DNA of 7,711 bases from an uncultured Prevotella sp. (GTDB lineage Bacteria > Bacteroidota > Bacteroidia > Bacteroidales > Bacteroidaceae), in the NCBI GenBank assembly GCA_937874345.1, contig CALNBT010000023.1:1-7711 (forward strand), in the 5' to 3' direction. The notes under the pieces were generated by a model, which saw only the letters and a program-made list of their open reading frames with translations, was not told the origin of the DNA and searched no databases. This document shows positions 1 through 5,389 of the stretch, piece by piece; the stretch's first letter is position 1; each line of letters opens with the position of its first letter. A program made the position numbers and the translations under genes.

Positions 1-1263
1 TCAATAGTTAACCGACAGCACGGCACCTGGCACCAGCATGTGAACATATTCGTTGGAGGTTGATGATTCGGGGTGCTGCAGGTTATAATCGGTAAACAAC
101 GAAATGCTCATGTGTTGTTTCATCCGGTAGTTCAATCGTAAGCCTGTTCCGGCTCCCCATCCCGAATGTTGTGGAACCTGCACCCCACCAATATCTGTTG
201 AGGAGTAATGGGTATATCCTGCCAATAGTTTGCTGCCCAGGCTCCAACGGTTAGACAAAGGCAGGTTGAAATACGGTCCAACGTAGAACGAGAAGTAATG
301 CAGGGAGTTGTCGGAAGCCTGTTGTTCGTTTACAATCAGCTGTTCGTTAGAAACGGTGAGACGACCGCCCAGACCGAAATAGCGGTTAAAGAAGTGGGCG
401 CCTTCGATACCTGCCGTGGTACCCACCGAAGTCTTGTACGATACCGTACCGGTCAGGTCGTAGTGACTCAGTGGGGCGTTAAAGCCAACATACATTCCCA
501 CAAACGATAGCTTTGGTTCTTCGAGCAAGAAAACGTTTTTATCGTCGGCAATATTCAAACCCTTATCCTTGAAAATCATGTCGGCAATCCAATAGGCAAA
601 TTCGGTAGACATCACGCCAACGCCCGCACCAACCATCACATCGCTCAGCCAGTGTTTGTTGTTGGCAATACGCATCAGACCTGTTGCCGTGGCCACGGTA
701 TAGGCGCCTACACTCACCCAGGGCGACAGATATCCGTATTCCTTGTTCAGCATGGTGGCCGTCATAAAGGCTGTTGCCGTATGCCCCGAAGGAAAACTAT
801 GGTGATCGCTGCCATCGGGTCGCACCACATTAGCCGATCGTTTCACACCCTGCACCACCGCCGTCATCATGGCCGTGGCAAGGGCATCTCCTACCAGCAT
901 GCGCCCCCACGAACTGCGCGAGGGAACGCCCGCCAGTTTCATCCCCACCATCGTTGCAGCCGGCAGATATTGAATATAATTATCGGTGGGGTTTTTAAAA
1001 ACCGGCAGAAAATCGTTGCGCAAGCTGCGAAAGTGGTCGTCTTCCGATTTGACGATCAAACCGCCAATTACCAGGGGCACACCGATATATGTCGACTTAA
1101 ACAGGCGCGACTGACTCAGGTTGTCGGCCTTCTTTTGAAAATTTGACAGCGACAGCGTGTCTGCCATCACACTGTCCTGTCGGTAGGGCTGCGCAGCGTA
1201 CTGTGCTCTGATGCTGTGTGAAACAATCAACATCAGCGTTGCCAACACGATTTTAATATGCAT
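1..1263 (-). CDS. Exported PAP2-family phosphatase with C-terminal outer-membrane-type beta-barrel domain
   Basis: Complete 420-residue protein; its stop codon occupies the first three bases of the window. Residues 1-20 look like a signal peptide, with likely cleavage after S-I-R-A. Residues about 55-235 form a PAP2 (type 2 phosphatidic acid phosphatase) domain with all three signature motifs: K141-x6-R148-P149, P158-S-G-H161, and R198-x5-H204-x3-D208. H161 and H204 are the expected phosphate-transfer and nucleophile histidines. From about residue 250 to the end the sequence alternates polar and hydrophobic residues with many Gly and aromatic residues (for example F-V-G-M-Y-V-G-F, Y-F-S-F-Y-V-G-P-Y-F) and ends in N-Y, as in small outer-membrane barrels. 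Family knowledge: PAP2 enzymes remove phosphate from lipids such as undecaprenyl pyrophosphate, phosphatidic acid or lipid A; which of these applies is not decidable here. It is divergent from the transpeptidase gene. The PAP2 call is secure; the barrel is inferred from sequence pattern. Confidence 0.93.
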   Translation of the reverse strand: MHIKIVLATLMLIVSHSIRAQYAAQPYRQDSVMADTLSLSNFQKKADNLSQSRLFKSTYIGVPLVIGGLIVKSEDDHFRSLRNDFLPVFKNPTDNYIQYLPAATMVGMKLAGVPSRSSWGRMLVGDALATAMMTAVVQGVKRSANVVRPDGSDHHSFPSGHTATAFMTATMLNKEYGYLSPWVSVGAYTVATATGLMRIANNKHWLSDVMVGAGVGVMSTEFAYWIADMIFKDKGLNIADDKNVFLLEEPKLSFVGMYVGFNAPLSHYDLTGTVSYKTSVGTTAGIEGAHFFNRYFGLGGRLTVSNEQLIVNEQQASDNSLHYFSFYVGPYFNLPLSNRWSLGSKLLAGYTHYSSTDIGGVQVPQHSGWGAGTGLRLNYRMKQHMSISLFTDYNLQHPESSTSNEYVHMLVPGAVLSVNY

Positions 1264-1293
1264 AATCTATATTGATTAGTTCTTTGTTGCATG

Positions 1294-1324
1294 CAAACTT
1301 ACGATTTTTTTTTTGTTGAATGAA
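1294..1324 (-). promoter_or_regulatory. Candidate promoter for the PAP2 phosphatase gene
   Basis: On the minus strand, 1301-1294 reads TAAGTTTG, a full match to the Bacteroidota -7 box TAnnTTTG. Twenty bases upstream (1324-1322) is TTC, two of three matches to the TTG -33 element. Initiation a few bases downstream would leave a leader of about 25 bases before the ATG at 1263. This is pattern matching only. Confidence 0.5.
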
Positions 1325-1383
1325 TCGTTTCGTATTTGATATTCACAAAAATTAGAGTCGAATTCCAAACGACAGTCCATTTT

Positions 1384-1453
1384 TACTGTAGAGACGATGC
1401 GTGCATCGTCTTTACTGCGGGTGGGAGACGATGCACGCATCGTCTCTACAGTA
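1384..1453. repeat. Perfect 28-base inverted repeat built from two copies of a palindromic unit
   Basis: Arms 1384-1411 and 1426-1453 are exact reverse complements (28 of 28) around a 14-base spacer. Each arm contains the near-palindromic core GACGATGCRYGCATCGTC, so the element can fold either as one long hairpin or as two small ones. The same core recurs at 5038-5059. The arms end in TACTGTA/TACAGTA. It lies between divergent genes, upstream of both promoter boxes, so it is not a terminator for either gene. It resembles REP/BIME-type or non-autonomous palindromic elements (inference); no transposase is nearby. Confidence 0.85.
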
Positions 1454-1512
1454 GGGGGATTTTTCCAATTGATCTTGTTTCCTGCACAAAATGGAGATGT
1501 TATGGCGAAATC

Positions 1513-1543
1513 TTATCCATTCATCAAAAAATCATTACCTTTG
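1513..1543 (+). promoter_or_regulatory. Candidate promoter for the transpeptidase gene
   Basis: TACCTTTG at 1536-1543 matches the Bacteroidota -7 box TAnnTTTG. TTA at 1513-1515, 20 bases upstream, is a two-of-three match to the -33 TTG. A start near 1550 leaves about 20 bases before the ATG at 1571. This also argues against the in-frame upstream starts at 1397 and 1502, which would lie upstream of the transcript. Confidence 0.55.
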
Positions 1544-1570
1544 TGCGCAATTTATCAACAGCGTTTGAAA

Positions 1571-2734
1571 ATGATACGACATTGGTTCAGGTTTTTTTGT
1601 AGTTTAATCCTTTTAATTCCGGCTTTTCAACTCTCTGCCCAGCAGTTGCCCACAGACGGCAAGTTGACTGTTCATCCCGATTTGCAACAGTTGGGCGAAG
1701 CCTTGCTGCAAAACAAGCAGGGCAGCATCGTGGCCATCGAACCCGGCACCGGGCGCATCCTCGCATTGGTGAGCCGTGACAAGGTTGATGATGGCTTAAA
1801 TCGGGCCATCTCGAAGACCTATTCGCCCGGCTCAACGTTCAAGGTGGCACAGGCGTTAGAGATGCTCTCTGAAGGAACACTGGTACCAGAGAAGACTTAT
1901 CCATGTCATAAGGGATTTTATTTTAACAAAATTCATATCGGCTGTCATCCACACCGTGCACCGTTAGCGCTGGTCGATGCCATCGGTCAGTCGTGCAATT
2001 CGTATTTCTGCAAGGCTTTCCAAGAGATGGTCGACAACCGTGAGGCCTATCCAACACAGTTCAGAGCCATCAACCGTTGGCACCAATACATGCTGAGTAT
2101 GGGCTTGGGAAAGCCGTTGGGCGTAGATCTGCCAAACGAGAATGGTGGTCTGATGCCCGATTCGGCCTATCTCAGAAACACCCATCACCGATGGAACGGC
2201 ACCACGCTGATCTGGATGGGCATGGGACAGGGCGAGGTCAAGGTTACGCCTTTGCAGTTGTGTAACCTCGCTGCATTGGTTGCTAACCGCGGGTACTATA
2301 TCAAGCCCCATATCCATGAGGCAAGTGCTGTGGTGAAGGTCGATACCACCCGTCATTACTGTCTGGCGAAGCCATGGGCCTATGATACCGTTATCAAGGG
2401 TATGTACAAAGCCGTTAAAAACGGTACGGCCGCCAGCATTCATAACACGCATTACGATATCTGCGGCAAGACCGGCACAGCCGAGAACAAAGGCGATGAC
2501 CATTCTGTCTTTATGGGCTTTGCACCGATGCAGCACCCGACCATCGCCGTGAGCGTGTACATCGAGAATGGAGGCTTTGGTGCCGATATGGCTGCACCCC
2601 TTGCTGCCTTGATGATAGAGCAATATATCAATGGCGGATTGTCCGAAAAATCAAAGCACCGCGCTTTAAAATGGGAGAACAAAGAAGTGGGCATCACACC
2701 GGTCCTGATACCCGTTACCCTCGATAATTTGTAA
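1571..2734 (+). CDS. Secreted stand-alone penicillin-binding transpeptidase domain, PBP2/MrdA-like, lacking the N-terminal half
   Basis: 387 residues from the ATG at 1571, chosen because it gives a clean signal peptide (R-H-W-F-R, a hydrophobic stretch, then L-S-A-Q at 21-24) and lies just after a promoter box. Penicillin-binding transpeptidase motifs are complete: S88-T-F-K91 (acyl-ester serine and lysine) in Y-S-P-G-S-T-F-K, S141-C-N143, and K300-T-G302. Flanking blocks are typical of PBP2: G-S-I-V-A-I-E-P at 51-58, G-Q-G-E near 219-222, T-P-L-Q at 226-229, and H-S-V-F-M-G-F-A-P at 311-319. The expected role is peptidoglycan D,D-transpeptidation in the periplasm and binding of beta-lactams. 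Full PBP2 proteins are about 600 residues with a membrane anchor and pedestal/dimerisation domain; here the transpeptidase domain begins only about 30 residues in, and the usual linker before R-A-I is short. It could be a dedicated paralogue or a divergent carboxypeptidase-like enzyme. No rodA, mreC or mreD is beside it. Confidence 0.92.
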   Translation: MIRHWFRFFCSLILLIPAFQLSAQQLPTDGKLTVHPDLQQLGEALLQNKQGSIVAIEPGTGRILALVSRDKVDDGLNRAISKTYSPGSTFKVAQALEMLSEGTLVPEKTYPCHKGFYFNKIHIGCHPHRAPLALVDAIGQSCNSYFCKAFQEMVDNREAYPTQFRAINRWHQYMLSMGLGKPLGVDLPNENGGLMPDSAYLRNTHHRWNGTTLIWMGMGQGEVKVTPLQLCNLAALVANRGYYIKPHIHEASAVVKVDTTRHYCLAKPWAYDTVIKGMYKAVKNGTAASIHNTHYDICGKTGTAENKGDDHSVFMGFAPMQHPTIAVSVYIENGGFGADMAAPLAALMIEQYINGGLSEKSKHRALKWENKEVGITPVLIPVTLDNL

Positions 2735-2748
2735 GTAAAAGGGTAGCA

Positions 2749-2766
2749 AAAGGTTATATTACCTTT
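2749..2766 (+). terminator. Weak AT-rich hairpin after the transpeptidase gene
   Basis: AAAGGT (2749-2754) and ACCTTT (2761-2766) pair across a six-base loop, 15 bases after the stop codon. The stem is short and AT-rich, and there is no clean T run directly after it, so this is a weak terminator candidate. A 10-base palindrome AATGATCATT follows at 2769-2778. Confidence 0.25.
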
Positions 2767-2824
2767 CTAATGATCATTTTATTTACAAAAAATATTGTAT
2801 TTGATAAAAATAAAGTGGAAATAT

Positions 2825-2858
2825 TTGACGAAAATTCAATATATATTCTCTATATTTG
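2825..2858 (+). promoter_or_regulatory. Candidate promoter for the DUF898-like gene
   Basis: TATATTTG at 2851-2858 is a full match to TAnnTTTG. TTG at 2825-2827 (within TTTGAC) could be the -33 element, but its 23-base spacing is a few bases longer than usual. The leader would be about 60 bases. The surrounding gap (2735-2924) is strikingly AT-rich, as promoter regions often are, and shows no other gene. Confidence 0.5.
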
Positions 2859-2924
2859 TCAGATGAAGTACGAGTAAAATCATATTTCTAGCGCAATTCA
2901 TTTTTTTAACATATACAATTGCTT

Positions 2925-3884
2925 ATGAAAAACTATTTTGACTTTCTTTTTTCGGGCAAAAAGTTCTTTCCCTATTGGTTCGTGTTTTATGTGGCTATCA
3001 TGGCCATCATGGTTATCTTTCAGGTATCGATGAAGAAACCTCCCGTGCACACGGCCCTCCTTGCCACATTATTGATGGTAGTTGTGGTGACTTTAATCAC
3101 ATTACTGTTTTATTACTTCTACCTGAAAATGGTGATTGATGCCACCCGCTTGAAAGACGAGAATTTTGTCTTCAAGGGTACTTTTGTCCGTTTTCTGAGC
3201 AAAGCCTTTTCCGGATTGGTGCTGACCATCCTGACCGTGGGCATTTATTATCCTTGGTTTAAAGCAACCATGGCTCGATTCTTTGTTAACAAAACCAGCT
3301 ATCAGGACAAGCCGTTCGAATTTCAACCCAACGGTACCTCTCTGTTCGTCATCCTTCTGATTACCTCGTTGCCCTTATTCCTCCTGTTTTACATTCTCAG
3401 TTTCATTCCAGGTGGGACCGTAGGTGAGCGGTCGGCTTGGGCGACATTCGGTATCCAAGTGCTGACTTACTTTTTGATCATCCCGATGATTTACAGTGTC
3501 TACAACTGGTTTATGAATTTTGATTATGATGGCTTGAATATTCATTGGGAAACCGACCTTTGGGAGTCTATGGGAAAGATTGCCCTCGAACTGTTCTTCA
3601 CCGTGATTACCTTCGGCATTTATTTCCCCATGATGTACATCAAGCTGTATCACTATTTTGTTGGACGCACCGTGGCCGAAAATGAATTGAGAAAGTACAA
3701 TTTCGGATATGACATCGAACAGAAGGCAGACTTTCTGTACTTCTGGGGCCAGACGCTGCTGTTCATCGTTACATTAGGATTCTATTATCCCTGGATGGTT
3801 CAGAAGCTGGGTCGCCGCTTTATCAGCAAGACCTATGTTGAAAAGGTTGAAACCACAGAGGATGAAGCAGAAGTAAGTGACTGA
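2925..3884 (+). CDS. Multi-pass membrane protein, DUF898/YjgN-like, with three internal repeats
   Basis: 319 residues from the ATG at 2925; a TTG two codons earlier is in frame but has no reason to be preferred. About seven hydrophobic segments are visible, near residues 16-35, 43-67, 96-112, 139-161, 175-195, 219-238 and 271-291. The motif T-[VFL]-G-[IF]-Y-[YF]-P-[WM] followed 13 residues later by an aromatic/basic block ending in [KR]-T occurs three times, at 104-124, 229-249 and 283-303, each exactly 21 residues long. This T-x-G-x-Y-x-P-W pattern, with preceding F-x-G, is characteristic of the DUF898 (YjgN) family as I know it. The C-terminal tail is acidic (E-T-T-E-D-E-A-E). The molecular function is unknown; nothing in the sequence suggests an enzyme active site. 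It is monocistronic by position. Confidence 0.82.
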   Translation: MKNYFDFLFSGKKFFPYWFVFYVAIMAIMVIFQVSMKKPPVHTALLATLLMVVVVTLITLLFYYFYLKMVIDATRLKDENFVFKGTFVRFLSKAFSGLVLTILTVGIYYPWFKATMARFFVNKTSYQDKPFEFQPNGTSLFVILLITSLPLFLLFYILSFIPGGTVGERSAWATFGIQVLTYFLIIPMIYSVYNWFMNFDYDGLNIHWETDLWESMGKIALELFFTVITFGIYFPMMYIKLYHYFVGRTVAENELRKYNFGYDIEQKADFLYFWGQTLLFIVTLGFYYPWMVQKLGRRFISKTYVEKVETTEDEAEVSD

Positions 3885-3901
3885 TGTCGTCGACGCGACC
3901 G

Positions 3902-3967
3902 ATTGTGGGGGCGCGGTTTCGTCCGACACTCACTCACGGCAAACGGCCGGCCGTTTCTCCCCACAAT
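3902..3967. repeat. GC-rich nested dyad: 9-bp outer stem enclosing a 16-base palindrome
   Basis: ATTGTGGGG (3902-3910) is the exact reverse complement of CCCCACAAT (3959-3967). Between them lies the perfect palindrome AAACGGCCGGCCGTTT (3941-3956). The block is much richer in G+C than the sequence on either side. It starts 18 bases after the stop of the DUF898-like gene, so it would be transcribed with that gene and could form a 3' structure. Whether it is a terminator part, a protein-binding site or an interspersed repeat cannot be told from one copy. Confidence 0.6.
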
Positions 3968-3980
3968 GCCACAAGATATT

Positions 3981-4018
3981 TTTCCCCACGTGATTGTTCA
4001 AAGAATCACGTGGGGAAA
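3981..4018 (+). terminator. Strong hairpin: 15-bp perfect stem, candidate terminator or interspersed repeat
   Basis: TTTCCCCACGTGATT (3981-3995) pairs perfectly with 4004-4018 across the eight-base loop GTTCAAAG. The stem is followed by TCTTTT and preceded by ATATT, so weak U-rich tracts exist on both strands. It is about 97 bases after the stop of the DUF898-like gene and is the best transcription stop candidate for it. It could also be a dispersed Bacteroidota palindromic repeat, because the preceding nested dyad also carries a CCCCAC block. Confidence 0.5.
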
Positions 4019-4186
4019 TCTTTTGGAGCGAGGTAGCCGACCGAGACCTCTGCCTACCGACGTCATTCTGGCATCATCCTTATTCTTTGAAGATGCTTTG
4101 AGATCTACTTTGTTCTATCAATGGCATGGCGATGGGGGAGACTTTAGCAATATAGCCTTCGTGCACTCAAATAATAGGCAAAATGC
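4019..4186. other. Intergenic stretch with no supported gene
   Basis: No reading frame here looks like a real gene. A 110-codon plus-strand frame (3903-4235) spans it, but begins inside the nested dyad, runs through the hairpin and has no recognisable motif. On the minus strand a stretch at roughly 4065-4150 reads without a stop (containing V-S-P-I-A-M-P-L-I-E-Q-S-R-S-Q) but is flanked by stops, which could be a decayed coding fragment or chance. The left part is GC-rich and joins the hairpin block; the right part is AT-rich. Confidence 0.3.
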
Positions 4187-4217
4187 TTCTGTAATATCAG
4201 AATATGCTATAATTTTG
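4187..4217 (+). promoter_or_regulatory. Candidate promoter for the thioredoxin-like gene
   Basis: TAATTTTG at 4210-4217 matches TAnnTTTG. TTC at 4187-4189, 20 bases upstream, is a two-of-three match to the -33 TTG. It implies a leader of roughly 90 bases, which contains only a four-base-pair hairpin (ACCC/GGGT near 4268-4280). Confidence 0.45.
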
Positions 4218-4312
4218 CTTCATCCTTTGAGATGAATAACTTTTTGTGTCAAGGTGAAAGATGTCAATACCCGCAATGGGTGAAAAAACAAAACAAGAAA
4301 CAAGTATAAGAA

Positions 4313-4816
4313 ATGAAAAAGCAAGTTTTACTATTCATGATGATCGTGATGTTCGCGCTGAATTCCAATGCACAAGTAACAAAGGTTTACGACGAAAAAA
4401 TAGACCCCATGGCACAGATAGACCATGCGCTGACTGTGGCTAAGCAGGCCAACAAGTATGTTGTTTGTCAAGTGGGTGGCAACTGGTGTCCGTGGTGTCT
4501 TCGCTTTGCCGGCTTTATCAAGACCGACACGGCTATCGCGAAAGTCATCAACGACAACTTTATCTATATCCACGTCAACTACGATCCTCGCAACAAAGCC
4601 GTTTCGCCAGAGAAGATGTTGCGTCGTTTGGGTAATCCCCAGCGTTTCGGATTCCCTGTCTTGGTTGTTCTCGATGGTGAAGGTAAAGTGGTTCACATTC
4701 AGGATAGCGGCTATTTAGAGGAAGAAAAAGGCTATGACCGGGAGAAAGTGCTCAGATTCTTCAGTCTGTGGACCCCAAAGGCTGCAGCAGGTGTGACGGA
4801 TGCTGCCAAGAAATAA
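4313..4816 (+). CDS. Exported thioredoxin-fold protein with CPWC active site
   Basis: 167 residues. The N-terminus M-K-K-Q followed by a hydrophobic run to N-S-N-A-Q (17-21) is a signal peptide, so the mature protein is periplasmic or envelope-bound; there is no lipobox cysteine. The redox site is W58-C59-P-W-C62 in G-N-W-C-P-W-C, preceded by the strand Y-V-V-C-Q-V. The cis-proline expected in thioredoxin folds is P115 in F-G-F-P-V-L-V-V-L-D. This arrangement fits thioredoxin-like (Thioredoxin_7/DUF255-type) proteins that reduce or exchange disulfides; the partner is unknown. An additional cysteine, C52, lies seven residues before the active site. The start ATG is preceded by A-rich sequence, usual for the phylum. 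No ccd, dsb or tlpA partner gene is adjacent. The tail after residue 155 is Ala/Lys-rich and probably disordered. Confidence 0.9.
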   Translation: MKKQVLLFMMIVMFALNSNAQVTKVYDEKIDPMAQIDHALTVAKQANKYVVCQVGGNWCPWCLRFAGFIKTDTAIAKVINDNFIYIHVNYDPRNKAVSPEKMLRRLGNPQRFGFPVLVVLDGEGKVVHIQDSGYLEEEKGYDREKVLRFFSLWTPKAAAGVTDAAKK

Positions 4817-4937
4817 GATTCCTTATTGCACCGCGCCGTTCGCTGCGATGATTGCCGGTCTGGCAGAAGACGATGAAGTGGAGATGCCCATGGCAGATCC
4901 ATTCCGGGACGAGTACTTTGGAAGCTTGCAAGACTGA
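4800..4937 (+). CDS. Possible small acidic ORF, 45 residues, unrecognised
   Basis: An ATG at 4800 opens a 45-codon frame overlapping the last 17 bases of the thioredoxin-like gene in the +1 frame. The product starts M-L-P-R-N-K-I-P-Y-C and ends D-P-F-R-D-E-Y-F-G-S-L-Q-D, with an acidic middle (E-D-D-E-V-E). Bacteroidota carry many short, poorly described proteins with a basic start and acidic tail, and overlap would allow translational coupling. Against it: it is short, no domain is known to me, and no separate ribosome binding site is visible. It may be chance. Confidence 0.28.
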   Translation: MLPRNKIPYCTAPFAAMIAGLAEDDEVEMPMADPFRDEYFGSLQD

Positions 4938-5287
4938 TTTGGCATCCATGGGATGATCGACGATCATTCTGAAAGTACGTAAAGAGGGTAGTGGCCGTGC
5001 CTCGACCTTACGACAAGGGAGGTGTAGTGACCCCAAAGAGACGATGCATGCATCGTCTCGTTTTGTTTTTATCCGTGCAATGCCCCAATGACTCCCGCAC
5101 CATATGGAAGGCGAGAAATGCTGCCGGGTTTGTGATAGGTATAATCCCCCCAATGTTTCGGCACCATCCTGCCTCGCTGCCGTGAAGGTTAAGGTCGACT
5201 CCGGTATCGAAGCGGTGAGCGGGGCATCGGTTCGGGTTGTCTATTCGGACTGATCAGGGGCAGTGCCATCGAAATGGGTTCTTCTTC
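4938..5287. other. Intergenic stretch, no gene supported apart from the palindrome at 5038-5059
   Basis: A 15-base dyad ATGATCG-A-CGATCAT lies at 4953-4967. Open frames crossing this stretch on both strands run through the palindromic repeat, lack plausible starts and show no domain pattern. Nothing else is supportable between 5071 and 5287. Confidence 0.4.
5038..5059. repeat. 22-base perfect palindrome, further copy of the 1384-1453 repeat unit; terminator-like on the plus strand
   Basis: The palindrome GAGACGATGCA/TGCATCGTCTC has the core GACGATGCATGCATCGTC, matching the arms of the inverted repeat at 1384-1453 except at the two central bases. As RNA it gives a nine-base-pair stem with a CATG loop. 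It is followed directly by GTTTTGTTTTT (5060-5070), so on the plus strand it has the shape of an intrinsic terminator. It lies about 220 bases after the thioredoxin-like gene. Confidence 0.75.
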
Positions 5288-5318
5288 TTGGCTATTTTGG
5301 TGAAAGTGCGTATATTTG
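5288..5318 (+). promoter_or_regulatory. Strong candidate promoter for the acetyltransferase gene
   Basis: TTG (5288-5290), a 20-base spacer and TATATTTG (5311-5318) match both Bacteroidota promoter elements completely. This is the best promoter in the window. Initiation near 5325 gives a leader of about 65 bases. Confidence 0.7.
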
Positions 5319-5389
5319 TACATTGGAAAGCCGGGTTGACCAGGCTTCAGCCAATCATTTTTGATGAATAGCAGATAAAGAAAAGTATC

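Noticed and set aside
298..1146. Plus-strand frames of 70 and 164 codons inside the PAP2 gene
   Set aside because: Antisense shadows of a gene with clear motifs; their products are rich in His, Arg and Gly with no domain.
1287..1296. TTGCATGCAA palindrome near the PAP2 transcription start, considered as an operator
   Set aside because: Ten-base palindromes are common by chance and no second site is seen.
1384..1453. CRISPR-like array reading of the repeated palindromes
   Set aside because: Only two inverted units with one short spacer, not regularly spaced direct repeats; no cas genes are present.
1397..1570. N-terminal extension of the transpeptidase from the ATG at 1397 or 1502
   Set aside because: The extension would be encoded partly by the palindromic repeat and lies upstream of the candidate promoter; the start at 1571 yields a proper signal peptide.
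1964..2697. Minus-strand frames opposite the transpeptidase
   Set aside because: Antisense to a gene with intact catalytic motifs; no independent start signal or domain.
3903..4235. 110-codon plus-strand frame in the gap after the DUF898-like gene
   Set aside because: It begins in the nested dyad and reads through a perfect hairpin; no family resemblance and mixed base composition.
4261..4443. 60-codon frame overlapping the start of the thioredoxin-like gene, considered as a leader peptide
   Set aside because: It runs out of frame through the signal peptide and active-site region of the real gene, and its product has no regulatory pattern such as repeated codons for one amino acid.
4761..5185. 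Opposing 130- and 64-codon frames around the 5038 palindrome
   Set aside because: Both include the palindromic repeat in their coding sequence and lack a domain or plausible start.
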